A stretch of DNA of 64,000 nucleotides from Paenibacillus glycanilyticus (GCF_030161375.1 NZ_BSSQ01000004.1:124001-188000), one strand, 5' to 3'; counted from the first letter of the stretch, positions 36,012 to 45,950 are shown. Made by a program: numbers and translations. The notes: generated by a model not told the origin, from the sequence alone.

Positions 36012-39000
36012 CTATTTGGGCTGCACTTCGTCAAGAGTCAGCTTGTACCCGAGATGCCTCATCGGAGTGCCGTCCAAGTTCTTAAATACCATGGCGAGAC
36101 GAATATGTTCCTCCGCGCCATCCACGATCGCAATCAGTCGATTGATGCCGGCTTGTAGTCTAATCTCTTTCTCTGGCTTGGGCACTAGACTACCGTTCAT
36201 ATAAATCTCGCACGCGCAATTTGTTGTTAATTCGAGTTGGCCAACCTTCGTTTCCGCTGAAGGGTCAACCAAATAGACGAAGCAGCTGAGAAACCAGCGG
36301 TCTCCATTCGGATGAAGGATACGGAACGTGCCGTCGCCCACGCGCCGCTCTTTTTTCTGCATCCAGCCGTACAGTCCTTCTCCCAGATTGTTAAGCGAAA
36401 ATTCGGGATCGATATAATAAGCTTTCATCGCTTCAAAATCGACATAAGGCGGGCACGGCATGGCCATGATCTTCTCGACTGCCCATTCGCTGCTGCCTTT
36501 AACGGCTGACAGGAGTTGATCCTCAAAGGCGGCGCCGAGATTAGCCAGCAATCTGGTATAGAGCCGAATTGCCTTATCACTTTCCGGTTCGATTAGGAGC
36601 TGAGAAAGCACAACCGTGCCTTGCCCCGTTTGCATCTGAAGGACATAATGGCCGGCGGGCTGCTCCTTCTCCCGATTCAGCTCTACAAGCGCCAGTCTGC
36701 TATATTCATCGGTATGCTGGTTTATGAAATAATCGTACCATGCGGTGCCCTCAACGCTTTGGCACAACACGTCAATGCCGTCTGCCGAGAGGTTATGCGA
36801 AGCGAGCGGGCGATTAACAACATCACGCGGAGACAAGAAAACCTTGTCATAGCCAAACAGATCAACCGGACTAAAGCCTTGCATCGCAGCCGAGGAGTAA
36901 TCCGCTTCGAGGTGATAAGTCTGTTGTTCCGTGACAATAACAGGTCGATTAAGCAAGTAGGACAAAGCTGCTTCATCCGGTCCATCTACCACAGGTAGGA
37001 TAACAACTTGACCGCCTTTTGCCGCGTATTCTCGTAACCCTAGGGCGAATTCAGAACTCGTCAGAAGCTTAGGTTCAACGATCAGCAGTTCGTACTCATC
37101 CAAACTGCTAGTCGGAATACTAGAGAGCTCATCAAACGAAAGTTTAATGGTCCGCAGGAAAATATCAGACGCACCACCTGGTTCTATGAGCGCTCCAGTA
37201 CGGCTGGCAGCCGTGGTTCTGATGCTTCCCGCATAAGCGAGCAAGTTGCGCAGCAGGAGGCAAGCTTGCGGCACGCGATAGAAATTAGCCATCAGCTCAA
37301 GCTGATTGGCAACAAAGAGACCTTGCCCGCTTCGGTATTCCAGAAGCGGCGACCATAAATCTCCGCCGTCACCAAAGTCGCCAGAGCTGCATTCCAGAAG
37401 CATCGTGAAATTGCCCAATACGGGTTTCTCGAACGCGGCATGGATGATTGGTAGCGGACCGTCTTCCCGCAATTGTTCGTGCCAGAACATAAAGTCATCG
37501 TTATTGAGATCTTGAAGAACAGGGTGACTGTAATCGCCGGCATGGGCCCGCATGAAGTCCTGCCGTGAGATTGCCAGATTCCCGAAGGACAGATGAAACT
37601 GCTCGAGTAGTACTACCCGTCCGCCATGCTCGACATACCGGTTAAGCGCCTCCTCAAGCCGTCCGTCCGTATCTTCCAAAAAGCTGCCCACTACGAGAAG
37701 ATGCCCGGGGTCTAGCTGTTTGATCTCATCCGGTGCGATCTCTTTGCAGGACGGAATCAACTCGCGAATGGTGAGGTAGTCTTGTTTGCCGCCCGTATAT
37801 GCGACTGGCCTTGCAAGAGTAATAGGTTCGTATTTATATCGTGACGGATATAGCTTAAAGCTCAGATCCAGTTCATGTACCGTTACGTTGCCGTGAAGCA
37901 ATACCGCCCGGAATTGAAGCGGAGACATATCGCTTAAGGGCTCCGGGTTCCAAGTTGTTGCAACCGTCACGCGTGTGGCCGGTGCTTGGCTGAACTCGAA
38001 CCTCTCCTTATGAATAAGCTTGCCTTCCTGCCACACTTCGCAGATAACAGTGGCTTGCTGGTTATACAGCGTATCGTTATAGACATCGAAATTTCTAACG
38101 ATTGGCTCATCATCAAAAAACGAGTGATTATACTCCGCCGGAATAATCGTTGCAGGCTTAAAAGCAGCGGCGAGCTTATCAAATGAAGCATTTTTCCGGT
38201 ACATCGGGTATTCCTCCGGCAGGAGGCCGTTGTTCAAGGTTAAGGAATACCGCGGAATCATTTTCAGTTGCGGGCTTATTTCTTCTAATGTAGACGATAG
38301 AACCGGGATATCGCGTTCGGGCATGGCTCGCATGAAATAATGGGCGAAGTTGAAGGTAGACAGACCGGTTACCCCGTGCCGTCTCCCATATTCAAGAAAC
38401 AAGCGTTCTTTCTCCGCTAGACCAATCGAACACTCTTCCGTATCCTTGTAAGCAAGGTGCCCGACGTACATGCTGCTGTTCTGCGGGCAAATATACCACC
38501 ACCCGCCATGTTCGCCAAATACGAGTGGCGCCTTGCGATCCCAATCGTCAATCGTGCCATCAATGTTATAATGCCGGCTTTCTACTTCCGTCAGCTCTTG
38601 GGCCAGAAGCCGGTTATCCCCTTCAAGAATAATCGGGCGGGTAGGGTCAAGCTCGCGAATGATCGACATCATAGACGGAATATGCTGCTTGAAGCCGTCT
38701 CGGCCGTCAACCCAGCGCATCTCGTTCTGCAAGCTCCACAATATAACGGAAGGATGATTGTTGTCCCGTTCTACCAATCTCCGGATATGATCTTTGCAGT
38801 TCGTTATAAAAGCAGGGTGATCCGCCTGCATCGATTTGCTAGAGCCGTAGATGGCGGTCTCGTCAACGAGCAGCATGCCTTCCTCGTCGGCTATATCCAG
38901 ATAATAGGTTGGATGCGGCTCCGCATGAAGGCGAACGCAATTGACGCCGGCTTCCTTGCACATGCGGTACCAGTTCCTGACGTACTCCTTCGTTTGCTGG

Positions 39001-39998
39001 ATGCCGCCTTGGAAATGCCAGGAATCGCCCCGCAGGTTAATCGGAATTCCGTTGAGATATAACGCTGGACCAACGCAAGTAATCTCGCGGAACCCAAACC
39101 GCTCCTCCCGCCGGTCGAGAATGCGGTCGCCATCCAGTAATACCAGCTCAAGGAGGTACAGATGGGGGTGATCCGGATCCCATAGCTTGGCATCGGGCCA
39201 ATCCATAGAGAAGTCAGCCACGCTTAACGAACCATTTCTCTTCCAATTGTTCGAAGCAACCTCTGCCGATAGAGCAGGAGAGCCTTCCCCAAAGCCGTTA
39301 TCCCGTACATGGAGCTCGATTCTTAGCGAGGAATGCTCCGAATCCGCATGCGGGCTGCTGACTTGGGCGTTAACGTCAAGCCTGCCGTTCCGGACGGAAG
39401 TGCGGATCGTGACATTCGAGAGCGCTATGACGGGCTCGTTTTCCAAATAAACGTCTTGCCAGATCCCCCTGGCTAAAGCGCCAAACCAAGATCCAACAAG
39501 CCCGGTTACCTTGAGCTGGCCGGAAGGCAACTTCACCTTGTCGAAGTTGCCGCAGACGACATGCAGATGATGGCTGCTTCCCGCTTGAATCCGGCCCGTC
39601 ACTTCCACGCGAAGCGGGAGATACCCGTCTTCCCATACCGCGATCAGCTGATCGTCCAGATAGATGGCGGCTTTTTGCATAATGCCGTCAAATCTTAGAA
39701 AATAGCGTGACTCCTGTTCATCTCTGGCGTCCGGCACTTGAAATACCCGATGAAGGACGCCAACATCCGCCCGCGCCCACTCTTTCGGGTAACCGTATAG
39801 ATCGTAAGGAGCGTATTCGTGCTCGGATATTTCTCCGAAACTTTTGCCGGATGCCCGTACATAGGAGGACCGCCAGCTGGAAGGGACCTGCACCTTATGT
39901 TGTTCAAAGACGATGTGCTGGGGAAGCGAAAACCCGGATTGATGTTCATAGAGAGGCATGAAATCCCATTCACCGTTCAAACTATACGTTTCTCTCAT
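36012..39998 (-). CDS. Large GH2-family glycosidase (cytoplasmic)
   Basis: A 1328-residue protein, long for GH2. Residues about 1-165 form the sugar-binding jelly roll (LNGEWDF), 185-300 the Ig-like domain, and 300-600 the TIM barrel. The acid/base is Glu426 in WSLQNEMRW and the nucleophile Glu496 in PLVFGEHGG. The 700-residue C-terminal half contains further beta domains and segments such as LLVVGSFLEDTD (likely a GATase-like or trimerisation-type domain). ATG at 39998 overlaps the TGA of the preceding gene as ATGA, so translation is coupled; upstream in-frame codons lie inside that gene. No signal peptide. Specificity (galactosidase, glucuronidase or other) cannot be told. Confidence 0.88.
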   Translation of the reverse strand: MRETYSLNGEWDFMPLYEHQSGFSLPQHIVFEQHKVQVPSSWRSSYVRASGKSFGEISEHEYAPYDLYGYPKEWARADVGVLHRVFQVPDARDEQESRYFLRFDGIMQKAAIYLDDQLIAVWEDGYLPLRVEVTGRIQAGSSHHLHVVCGNFDKVKLPSGQLKVTGLVGSWFGALARGIWQDVYLENEPVIALSNVTIRTSVRNGRLDVNAQVSSPHADSEHSSLRIELHVRDNGFGEGSPALSAEVASNNWKRNGSLSVADFSMDWPDAKLWDPDHPHLYLLELVLLDGDRILDRREERFGFREITCVGPALYLNGIPINLRGDSWHFQGGIQQTKEYVRNWYRMCKEAGVNCVRLHAEPHPTYYLDIADEEGMLLVDETAIYGSSKSMQADHPAFITNCKDHIRRLVERDNNHPSVILWSLQNEMRWVDGRDGFKQHIPSMMSIIRELDPTRPIILEGDNRLLAQELTEVESRHYNIDGTIDDWDRKAPLVFGEHGGWWYICPQNSSMYVGHLAYKDTEECSIGLAEKERLFLEYGRRHGVTGLSTFNFAHYFMRAMPERDIPVLSSTLEEISPQLKMIPRYSLTLNNGLLPEEYPMYRKNASFDKLAAAFKPATIIPAEYNHSFFDDEPIVRNFDVYNDTLYNQQATVICEVWQEGKLIHKERFEFSQAPATRVTVATTWNPEPLSDMSPLQFRAVLLHGNVTVHELDLSFKLYPSRYKYEPITLARPVAYTGGKQDYLTIRELIPSCKEIAPDEIKQLDPGHLLVVGSFLEDTDGRLEEALNRYVEHGGRVVLLEQFHLSFGNLAISRQDFMRAHAGDYSHPVLQDLNNDDFMFWHEQLREDGPLPIIHAAFEKPVLGNFTMLLECSSGDFGDGGDLWSPLLEYRSGQGLFVANQLELMANFYRVPQACLLLRNLLAYAGSIRTTAASRTGALIEPGGASDIFLRTIKLSFDELSSIPTSSLDEYELLIVEPKLLTSSEFALGLREYAAKGGQVVILPVVDGPDEAALSYLLNRPVIVTEQQTYHLEADYSSAAMQGFSPVDLFGYDKVFLSPRDVVNRPLASHNLSADGIDVLCQSVEGTAWYDYFINQHTDEYSRLALVELNREKEQPAGHYVLQMQTGQGTVVLSQLLIEPESDKAIRLYTRLLANLGAAFEDQLLSAVKGSSEWAVEKIMAMPCPPYVDFEAMKAYYIDPEFSLNNLGEGLYGWMQKKERRVGDGTFRILHPNGDRWFLSCFVYLVDPSAETKVGQLELTTNCACEIYMNGSLVPKPEKEIRLQAGINRLIAIVDGAEEHIRLAMVFKNLDGTPMRHLGYKLTLDEVQPK

Positions 39999-40669
39999 CG
40001 TACCTGCTCCCCGCCAATTGTTTCGTTGCCTTGCAGTTGAAATAGGAGAGGAATCTCCAGCCAGATCAAGGAGTGGCCGGATTCTTCTTCCCACGGAATG
40101 AAGTGGGGATCCATCGCTGCCTGCCATTCGGAAGGCGTATGCGAGGTCGTCAACTTGCCTTCATAAGGCGGCGGTTCGATCGTGGCTGGCGATTCCGAAT
40201 AGAAGAACATAAGATTCTCATGCAGAGCAATCATGCCGTATTTGTCGCCGTCTCCGGGACGCTCTTCCTGGTACTGATAGTGGTAAAAAATATAACTGGC
40301 CACTTGCTCGGGTTTCAGCCGGGCTATCCGGGCAAAAGGTTTTGATACTGGCTCAGTACGGCGCCAATGCTCCTCGCTGACAGGTTGTAGGTAATGGAAA
40401 ATGTCCATCATCGGCACCCATCTCCGGGGCATGTCCGCACCTGGCCAACACTCCAGTCCGGACTCGCATGGCTGGAAGAGATAGTGGGGATCGGCGTCCT
40501 TGAGAGGGCTTTCATAATAAAGAAACAAGCGGGAATTAGAGTGGAACAAGCTGAGGTGATGGATGCTGGATTCCTTCATCCGGTCATGGAGTAACGGAAT
40601 ACATTCGCGAAAGTAGGTTTCCGGATCGATAACAGATCGGCATTGCGCCAAATAATGATAACGGTACAT
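39995..40669 (-). CDS. Tandem RhaM-like (sugar mutarotase fold) two-domain protein
   Basis: ATG at 40669 is chosen because GGAGGTG lies 4 bases before it. The 224-residue product shows two units that look like L-rhamnose mutarotase (DUF718) domains. The first (YHYLAQCRSVIDPETYFREC...SLFHSNSRLFLYYESP) and the second (FARIARLKPEQVASYIFYHYQ...IALHENLMFFYSESP, W...MDPHFIPW) share the same order of strands. RhaM interconverts anomers of rhamnose. Fused double forms are unusual to me, so function is inference: possibly anomer conversion of an oligosaccharide for the GH2 enzyme, to which it is coupled by an ATGA overlap. Confidence 0.6.
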   Translation of the reverse strand: MYRYHYLAQCRSVIDPETYFRECIPLLHDRMKESSIHHLSLFHSNSRLFLYYESPLKDADPHYLFQPCESGLECWPGADMPRRWVPMMDIFHYLQPVSEEHWRRTEPVSKPFARIARLKPEQVASYIFYHYQYQEERPGDGDKYGMIALHENLMFFYSESPATIEPPPYEGKLTTSHTPSEWQAAMDPHFIPWEEESGHSLIWLEIPLLFQLQGNETIGGEQVR

Positions 40670-40816
40670 AAGACACCTCCGGTTTCCTTTGCAGAGCAAG
40701 GTTCAACGATAATGCCGTTCATCTCATTGCTGCCTTCATTATATAGCCGGACGGATTATTCTCTGTTGTGCTAAGATATAACTAAATTGCGATTATAGCT
40801 TGGGAGTGAGGGAGTA

Positions 40817-41689
40817 GTGGCGTCTCATATCGAGCATGTGGACCCGGGTCACAGCAGCTTTTTTCTAGCTTTCCGGGATGAATTGGCGGAAGATCATTTT
40901 GTTCGGTTCCATGCCCATCAAGGTTTGGAATTGCTATTTATTCATGAAGGCCACGGGGTGGTTGAGGTGGAAGGCAATCGTTACGAACTAAGCGGCGGTT
41001 CGTTATATTGCTTCCAGCCCTATCAACTTCATAAGCTGGAAATTCCCCGCCGCAAGGATACCCGGTATGTCCGGACAAATCTGACCTTTGATCCGAGATA
41101 TTTGGAGCCTTATCTGGCCTCTTTTCCAAAGCTGCGATCTTTCCTCCGTTATTTGTCGAGAGGAGCGCTATCGACACCCAAGTTTGCCTTTGCGGACGAT
41201 CTGTTCCTCCCATTAATGGAGCATCATATGGCGTCGCTACAGGACAATGGGGAGGACCAGGAATCCCGCATCTTATTGCTGATTTCCGTGCTCCGTTATC
41301 TTCAAACGTCGGTGATCCCTCAGCCCGAGCTTTCCCCGGAAGAGTGGTCTGCCGCCAAAACCGTTCATATCGAAGCGATGATGGATTGGATCGAAAGGGA
41401 GTTCAGGCAGCCTTTCCGCTTGGAGCAACTCGCGGATGAGCTGCATTTGTCCGCTTATTACGTCTCGCATCTCTTCAAGCAATATACGGGAGTGACGTTG
41501 ACGGATTATGTAACAGCCAGAAGAATACGCGAAGCTTGCGCGCTGCTCGGGAGTACCGACATGCCGGTGCGGCAGATTGCCCACGAGACGGGCCGATTAA
41601 GCGCCCCTTATTTCTGCAAGCTGTTCAAGAAACATAAAGGGATGACGCCGCTGGACTACAGGTCCGCGCTTCATGAAGCGGCTAAGTAG
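40817..41689 (+). CDS. AraC-family regulator with N-terminal cupin
   Basis: A 290-residue protein: AraC-type cupin (FHAHQGLELLFIHEGHGVVEVEG, about residues 30-90) and a C-terminal DNA-binding domain with two HTH motifs (LEQLADELHLSAYYVSHLFKQYTG and VRQIAHETGRLSAPYFCKLFK). The start is GTG at 40817. It is divergent from the RhaM-like/GH2 operon with a 147-base gap, so it is the natural regulator of that operon. It converges with another AraC gene only 13 bases away. Confidence 0.92.
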   Translation: MASHIEHVDPGHSSFFLAFRDELAEDHFVRFHAHQGLELLFIHEGHGVVEVEGNRYELSGGSLYCFQPYQLHKLEIPRRKDTRYVRTNLTFDPRYLEPYLASFPKLRSFLRYLSRGALSTPKFAFADDLFLPLMEHHMASLQDNGEDQESRILLLISVLRYLQTSVIPQPELSPEEWSAAKTVHIEAMMDWIEREFRQPFRLEQLADELHLSAYYVSHLFKQYTGVTLTDYVTARRIREACALLGSTDMPVRQIAHETGRLSAPYFCKLFKKHKGMTPLDYRSALHEAAK

Positions 41690-41702
41690 CCAGGCCTTCG
41701 GC

Positions 41703-42572
41703 TTATACTCTGCCGATGCGGACGGACCGGTATTGCCCCGGCGTAATGCCGGCAAGCTTCCGGAACAGCCGGATGAAATAATTCGCGTTGTCGATGCCGA
41801 CTTGCTGGCCGATCTCCGCTACGGATAATTCTGTGTTCTCAAGCAGCGATTTGGCCTTTCTGACTTGCAGGTCGTGCAAATATTGAAGCGGACTCATTCC
41901 CGTATATTTTCGGAGGCAGCGGGCGAGATAGTCGAAATGGAAATGCAAGGTTTGCTCCATATGTTTCGCATCGAATGGGCGAGTCAGATGCTGCTGCAAG
42001 TAAGCGATGCTCTGGTCGCACAGCAGTCTGGACCTGGGAGCATACCCGGTGCGCGCTGCCGTTTGTAGTTCAACAAACAGATTGGCTAACAGGGTCTGGA
42101 GCGATAACGAGCTTGCAGGCGATAACGCATGGTGAAGCTCCAGCATTTGCTGCAGGATCGGGAGAATGTCGGGGATGTGAATATTCGTAAACTTCGGAAT
42201 GTACATCACTTGATGATGAGGAGCAAGATCGTCGTTGGTTCCTTTCGTAAAAGGCATGGACCAGGAGATTTGCCCGCTGTCCATTATGCGGGATGGTGCC
42301 GGATGAGCGCAATGAATCCAGTAGATTTCCGTCACTTCTTCGCACGGGCGATGCCCGATATGCATACGGTTTGGCTCCAGCACAAGCATGGAGCCTTCTT
42401 TGATTTCATACGGAATATCGTCTTCCGTCATATATAAAGTTCCTTTCGTGACAAACAACATGTCATACACATTAAACGATCTTGCCACATGTTGTTGTCC
42501 CGGCATCCACGAGGAATGGCCAATCGTCAATAATTGGGGAAGAGGAGGGATGATTAATTCCAGGCATTGCAT
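41703..42572 (-). CDS. AraC-family regulator with N-terminal cupin
   Basis: ATG at 42572 (MQCLELII) follows AAAGGAG; in-frame codons up to 42620 are upstream of that box. The 289-residue product has a cupin (SSWMPGQQHVARSFNVYDMLFVTKG, about residues 20-100) and AraC-type HTH motifs (FDAKHMEQTLHFHFDYLARCLRKYTGM and AEIGQQVGIDNANYFIRLFRK). It is divergent from the GHL6-type hydrolase gene with a 160-base gap, and so probably controls it. Confidence 0.92.
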   Translation of the reverse strand: MQCLELIIPPLPQLLTIGHSSWMPGQQHVARSFNVYDMLFVTKGTLYMTEDDIPYEIKEGSMLVLEPNRMHIGHRPCEEVTEIYWIHCAHPAPSRIMDSGQISWSMPFTKGTNDDLAPHHQVMYIPKFTNIHIPDILPILQQMLELHHALSPASSLSLQTLLANLFVELQTAARTGYAPRSRLLCDQSIAYLQQHLTRPFDAKHMEQTLHFHFDYLARCLRKYTGMSPLQYLHDLQVRKAKSLLENTELSVAEIGQQVGIDNANYFIRLFRKLAGITPGQYRSVRIGRV

Positions 42573-42732
42573 GATGAAGACAACTCCTTTGCCTTGTAAT
42601 CGCTTACCAGATTGTATCATGCCCTAAGCGCGGAAGGTAGAAAATGTGCTATAAAAAGTCGTTAATGAACCTGTCCGGCAATCCGCGGAGCTTATATAGT
42701 TAAGGTAAACGAACCGGAAAGGATGACAACTT

Positions 42733-44706
42733 ATGCGATTTCGCCAAGTCCATCTAGACTTTCATACCTCTGAAGCCATTAACCCGATTGGTCAACGGTT
42801 TGACAAAAAACAATTCCAGGAGATGCTGCAGCTAGGCCATGTGGATTCCATTACGGTATTCTCCAAATGCCATCACGGCTGGGCCTACCATCCTTCGGAA
42901 GCAAACGAAATTCATCCGGGGTTAGGCTTTGACTTGCTTGCCGCGCAGATTGAAGCCGCGCATGAGATTGGCGTCAAGACGCCGGTCTACATATCCGCCG
43001 GTCTGGACGAGAAGCTAGCCAGACGCCATCCGGAGTGGCTGATCCGCGACAAGAATGACAGTACCGGCTGGGTGAAAGGATTCATGGAGCCGGGTTACCA
43101 TCAATTTTGCATGAACTCTCCGTACCTTGATGTTCTTATCAATCAGATTCATGAAATGTTGGCCCGTTATGATGCGGACGGCTTGTTCCTCGATATTGTA
43201 GGCGTGCGCAAGTGTTATTGCCACAATTGCGTCGATAGCGCGATGCGGGAAGGCAAAGATCCAAGGCAAGAACAGGAGATGCGGGACCTCTGGGAACGCA
43301 CGTATGCCAACTATACGGATAGAGTGAAAGAGACCGTGGAATCGGTTAAGCCGGGCCTGCCGATCTTTCATAACGGCGGTCATATTCAGCGGGGCCGGCG
43401 AGATTTGGCAATGATGAACACCCATCTGGAGCTGGAGTCGTTGCCGACGGGCGGCTGGGGGTATGACCACTTCCCGCTATCTGCGCGTTACGCGCAAACC
43501 CTCGGCGTTGATTTCCTTGGTATGACCGGGAAATTCCATACGTCTTGGGGAGAATTTGGCGGTTATAAGCATCCCAATGCGCTCCGGTATGAGGCGGCAC
43601 TGAGTATTGCAAATGGAGCAAAATGCTCGATCGGAGATCAATTGCATCCGGACGGCTATATGGACAAAGCGACGTATGCGCTTATTGGAGCAGCGTATAG
43701 CGAAGTGGAGAGCAAAGAAGCCTGGTGCGATCATGCGACTAATGTGGCGGATGTGGCTTTACTGTCTCTCGAAGCAACCGGCGTGCATGAGAAGGCGCGG
43801 GATGGGAAGTCCAAAGGAGCTTCCGACGCGGGAGCCGTACGGATGTTGCTTGAGGGGAACTACTTGTTTGACGTGATAGATAAAGAACATGACTTTAACG
43901 CTTATAAAGTGATGATTCTGCCGGATTATGTGGCAGTTGACGATGAGCTTCGGGGCAAGCTGGAGGGATTCCTGCAACACGGCGGCAAAGTTCTCGCTAC
44001 GGGCTGGTCCGGGCTTGATCCGGAAGGGAACGAATTTGCCATTGACCTCGGCGTGCGGTATGAAGGCCTTAATCCTTACCAACCGGATTATTTCCGTCCT
44101 TCCTTTGCTCCGCAGAGCTTAAGAGAAGCGTCCTTCATCTTTTATTCCCAGGGACAAAAGATCGGGCTTGCAGGGGGAACTGAGCTTGGCAAACGGGAAG
44201 ATCCGTATTTTAACCGGGATGTATTTACCTTCTGCTCCCATCAACATACGCCAAGCAGCCATAATGACGGCGGGCCGGGCATGGTGGAGAACAACAACGG
44301 AATTTATATCGCCTGGAACGTATTCGAGGATTACGCGAAGAAGGGCAGCCTGATTCTGAAAGAAACCGTCCTCCACGCGCTTGATCGTCTGCTGCCGGGC
44401 AAGACGCTGGAGACCAGTCTGCCTGCGCAAGGAGTTGTTACTCTCCAAGAGCAGAAGGCGCATAAGCGGCTCGTGAACCATCTCTTGTACGCTTCTCCGG
44501 TACGCAGGGGGGATGGCGTTGAAGTCATTGAGGATATTATTCCGCTCCGCAATGTTCAGGTATCCGTTCAGACGGGCAGTCCCGTGAAACAAGTGTACTT
44601 GGCGCCGCAATTGACGCCGATTCCGTTCAGCTCCAAAGATGGCGTGTCTTCTTATACGGTGCCTGAGCTGGAATGCCACCAAATGGTTGTTCTTGATTAT
44701 GAATAG
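42733..44706 (+). CDS. GHL6-type glycoside hydrolase with beta-galactosidase-trimerisation-like domain
   Basis: A 657-residue cytoplasmic protein. The N-terminal 330 residues form a TIM barrel like hypothetical glycosyl hydrolase 6 proteins (VHLDFHTSE, GVKTPVYISAGLDE, HPEWLIRDKND, RYDADGLFLDIVG followed by CYCHNC). Residues about 360-480 resemble the GH42-type trimerisation domain (VMILPDYVAVDDELRGKLEGFLQHGGKVLATGWSG). The C-terminus is beta-rich. The CxCHxC in this position is typical of the family and may bind metal. Substrate is unknown. It is followed 30 bases later by a serine hydrolase gene. Confidence 0.8.
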   Translation: MRFRQVHLDFHTSEAINPIGQRFDKKQFQEMLQLGHVDSITVFSKCHHGWAYHPSEANEIHPGLGFDLLAAQIEAAHEIGVKTPVYISAGLDEKLARRHPEWLIRDKNDSTGWVKGFMEPGYHQFCMNSPYLDVLINQIHEMLARYDADGLFLDIVGVRKCYCHNCVDSAMREGKDPRQEQEMRDLWERTYANYTDRVKETVESVKPGLPIFHNGGHIQRGRRDLAMMNTHLELESLPTGGWGYDHFPLSARYAQTLGVDFLGMTGKFHTSWGEFGGYKHPNALRYEAALSIANGAKCSIGDQLHPDGYMDKATYALIGAAYSEVESKEAWCDHATNVADVALLSLEATGVHEKARDGKSKGASDAGAVRMLLEGNYLFDVIDKEHDFNAYKVMILPDYVAVDDELRGKLEGFLQHGGKVLATGWSGLDPEGNEFAIDLGVRYEGLNPYQPDYFRPSFAPQSLREASFIFYSQGQKIGLAGGTELGKREDPYFNRDVFTFCSHQHTPSSHNDGGPGMVENNNGIYIAWNVFEDYAKKGSLILKETVLHALDRLLPGKTLETSLPAQGVVTLQEQKAHKRLVNHLLYASPVRRGDGVEVIEDIIPLRNVQVSVQTGSPVKQVYLAPQLTPIPFSSKDGVSSYTVPELECHQMVVLDYE

Positions 44707-44736
44707 AAGCTTATCTCGCAGATTGGATGTGCTAAC

Positions 44737-45864
44737 ATGAAAGCGCTTAGCGACTTTATCGACCGGCTGACTTCCTGGCGGATTCCTTGGGCGGAGGTTA
44801 TGGTGATACACCGCAACGAGACGGTTTTCCGTTATCGAAGCGGTCTGTCCAATCTAGAAGAGGAGACGCCTATAGAAGAGGGTCGTATCTTCCGGATGTA
44901 TTCCATGACGAAGATCATGACCTGCGTAGCGGCTCTTCGGCTTGTAGAACAAGGCAAGATGCTGCTGAACGATCCGTTGTCAGCTTATCTTCCCGAATTT
45001 GCGCAAATGAACGTCCGCAAACGGCTTCCAGACGGCAGAGTCGTATTTGAAAAGGCAGAAAAGCCAATACTTGTGCGCGATTTATTTACGATGACCGCGG
45101 GCTTATCCTATGACATTGGATCTCCCTCCATTCAACAGGCGGTGGAGCAAACCGAAGGCAAACTGCCTTTGCGTGCTTTTGCGGAAGCGTTGGCCAAAGA
45201 GCCGCTTGTGTTCGAGCCTGGCACCCGTTGGAATTACAGCTTGTGCCATGATCTGCTTGCGGCGCTAGTTGAAGTTGTCGACGGACGGCGGTTTGGCGCA
45301 TACATTCAGGAGGAGATTACGGGGCCGCTGGGCATGCGGGATACGGGCTTCGATCTCTCTGCCGAGCAACTAAGCCGTCTTGTTCCCCAATATGAATATA
45401 AGGATGAGCTTGGCAAGCCCGTGCGTAAGGACGGGAACGGCTACCGTCTTGGCACCGAATACGAAAGCGGCGGGGCGGGGTTATTATCGACCGTAAGCGA
45501 CTATGCCTTATTCCTCAATGCGCTTACCAATAAAGGAACAAGTCCAGACGGAGTGCGCATCGTATCGCCGGCAACGATCGATCTGATGCGGACCGACCAT
45601 TTGACCGAACGTACGCGCGGGGATTTTGGCTGGGAACAATTGAAAGGGTATGGCTATGGACTAGGCGTCAGAACCCATGTCTCCCAAGCAGTTAGCGGAT
45701 CGCTTAGTCCGCTTGGCGAGTTCGGCTGGAGCGGGGCGGGAGGTTGCATGGCCATCGTTGATCCGGACTCCGGGCTGACTGTCATGTATGCCCAACATCT
45801 GCTGAATAATCAGGAGCCTTATAGCCATCCGCGGTTAAGAAATATCGTGTATGCGAATCTGTAA
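44737..45864 (+). CDS. Class C beta-lactamase-fold serine hydrolase
   Basis: A 375-residue protein with the SxxK motif Ser56-Met-Thr-Lys59, a Tyr-Ser motif at Tyr167 (WNYSL) in place of the YxN of beta-lactamases, and GWSGAGG in the region of the third motif. This set fits esterases and peptidases of the EstB/family VIII type, which hydrolyse esters. No signal peptide is present. The gene lies 30 bases after the GHL6 gene and may remove ester groups from the same substrate. A terminator follows at once. Confidence 0.88.
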   Translation: MKALSDFIDRLTSWRIPWAEVMVIHRNETVFRYRSGLSNLEEETPIEEGRIFRMYSMTKIMTCVAALRLVEQGKMLLNDPLSAYLPEFAQMNVRKRLPDGRVVFEKAEKPILVRDLFTMTAGLSYDIGSPSIQQAVEQTEGKLPLRAFAEALAKEPLVFEPGTRWNYSLCHDLLAALVEVVDGRRFGAYIQEEITGPLGMRDTGFDLSAEQLSRLVPQYEYKDELGKPVRKDGNGYRLGTEYESGGAGLLSTVSDYALFLNALTNKGTSPDGVRIVSPATIDLMRTDHLTERTRGDFGWEQLKGYGYGLGVRTHVSQAVSGSLSPLGEFGWSGAGGCMAIVDPDSGLTVMYAQHLLNNQEPYSHPRLRNIVYANL

Positions 45865-45876
45865 GGTTTATTGGAG

Positions 45877-45909
45877 GAACTGCTCTCGCGAGGGAGCGGT
45901 TCTTTTTTT
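45877..45909 (+). terminator. Rho-independent terminator
   Basis: GAACTGCTC pairs with GAGCGGTTC (G-U tolerated) around TCGCGAGG, followed by seven T residues, 13 bases past the serine hydrolase stop. Confidence 0.85.
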
Positions 45910-45919
45910 GCCCAAGAGG

Positions 45920-45950
45920 TTGACTTGGAGTTCACTCCAGCATGTATACT
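45920..45950 (+). promoter_or_regulatory. MerR-type promoter and operator of alcohol dehydrogenase
   Basis: -35 TTGACT and -10 TATACT separated by 19 bases, the stretched spacing used by MerR activators. The spacer holds the dyad TGGAGTTCACTCCA (45926-45939), matching the operator before the MerR gene at 47096-47113. The same kind of site is known for Bacillus AdhR. Confidence 0.85.

Noticed and set aside
39999-40127. N-terminal extension of the GH2 protein by 43 residues
   Set aside because: The extension is out-of-frame reading of the RhaM-like gene; ATG at 39998 forms an ATGA overlap and begins the true GH2 domain.
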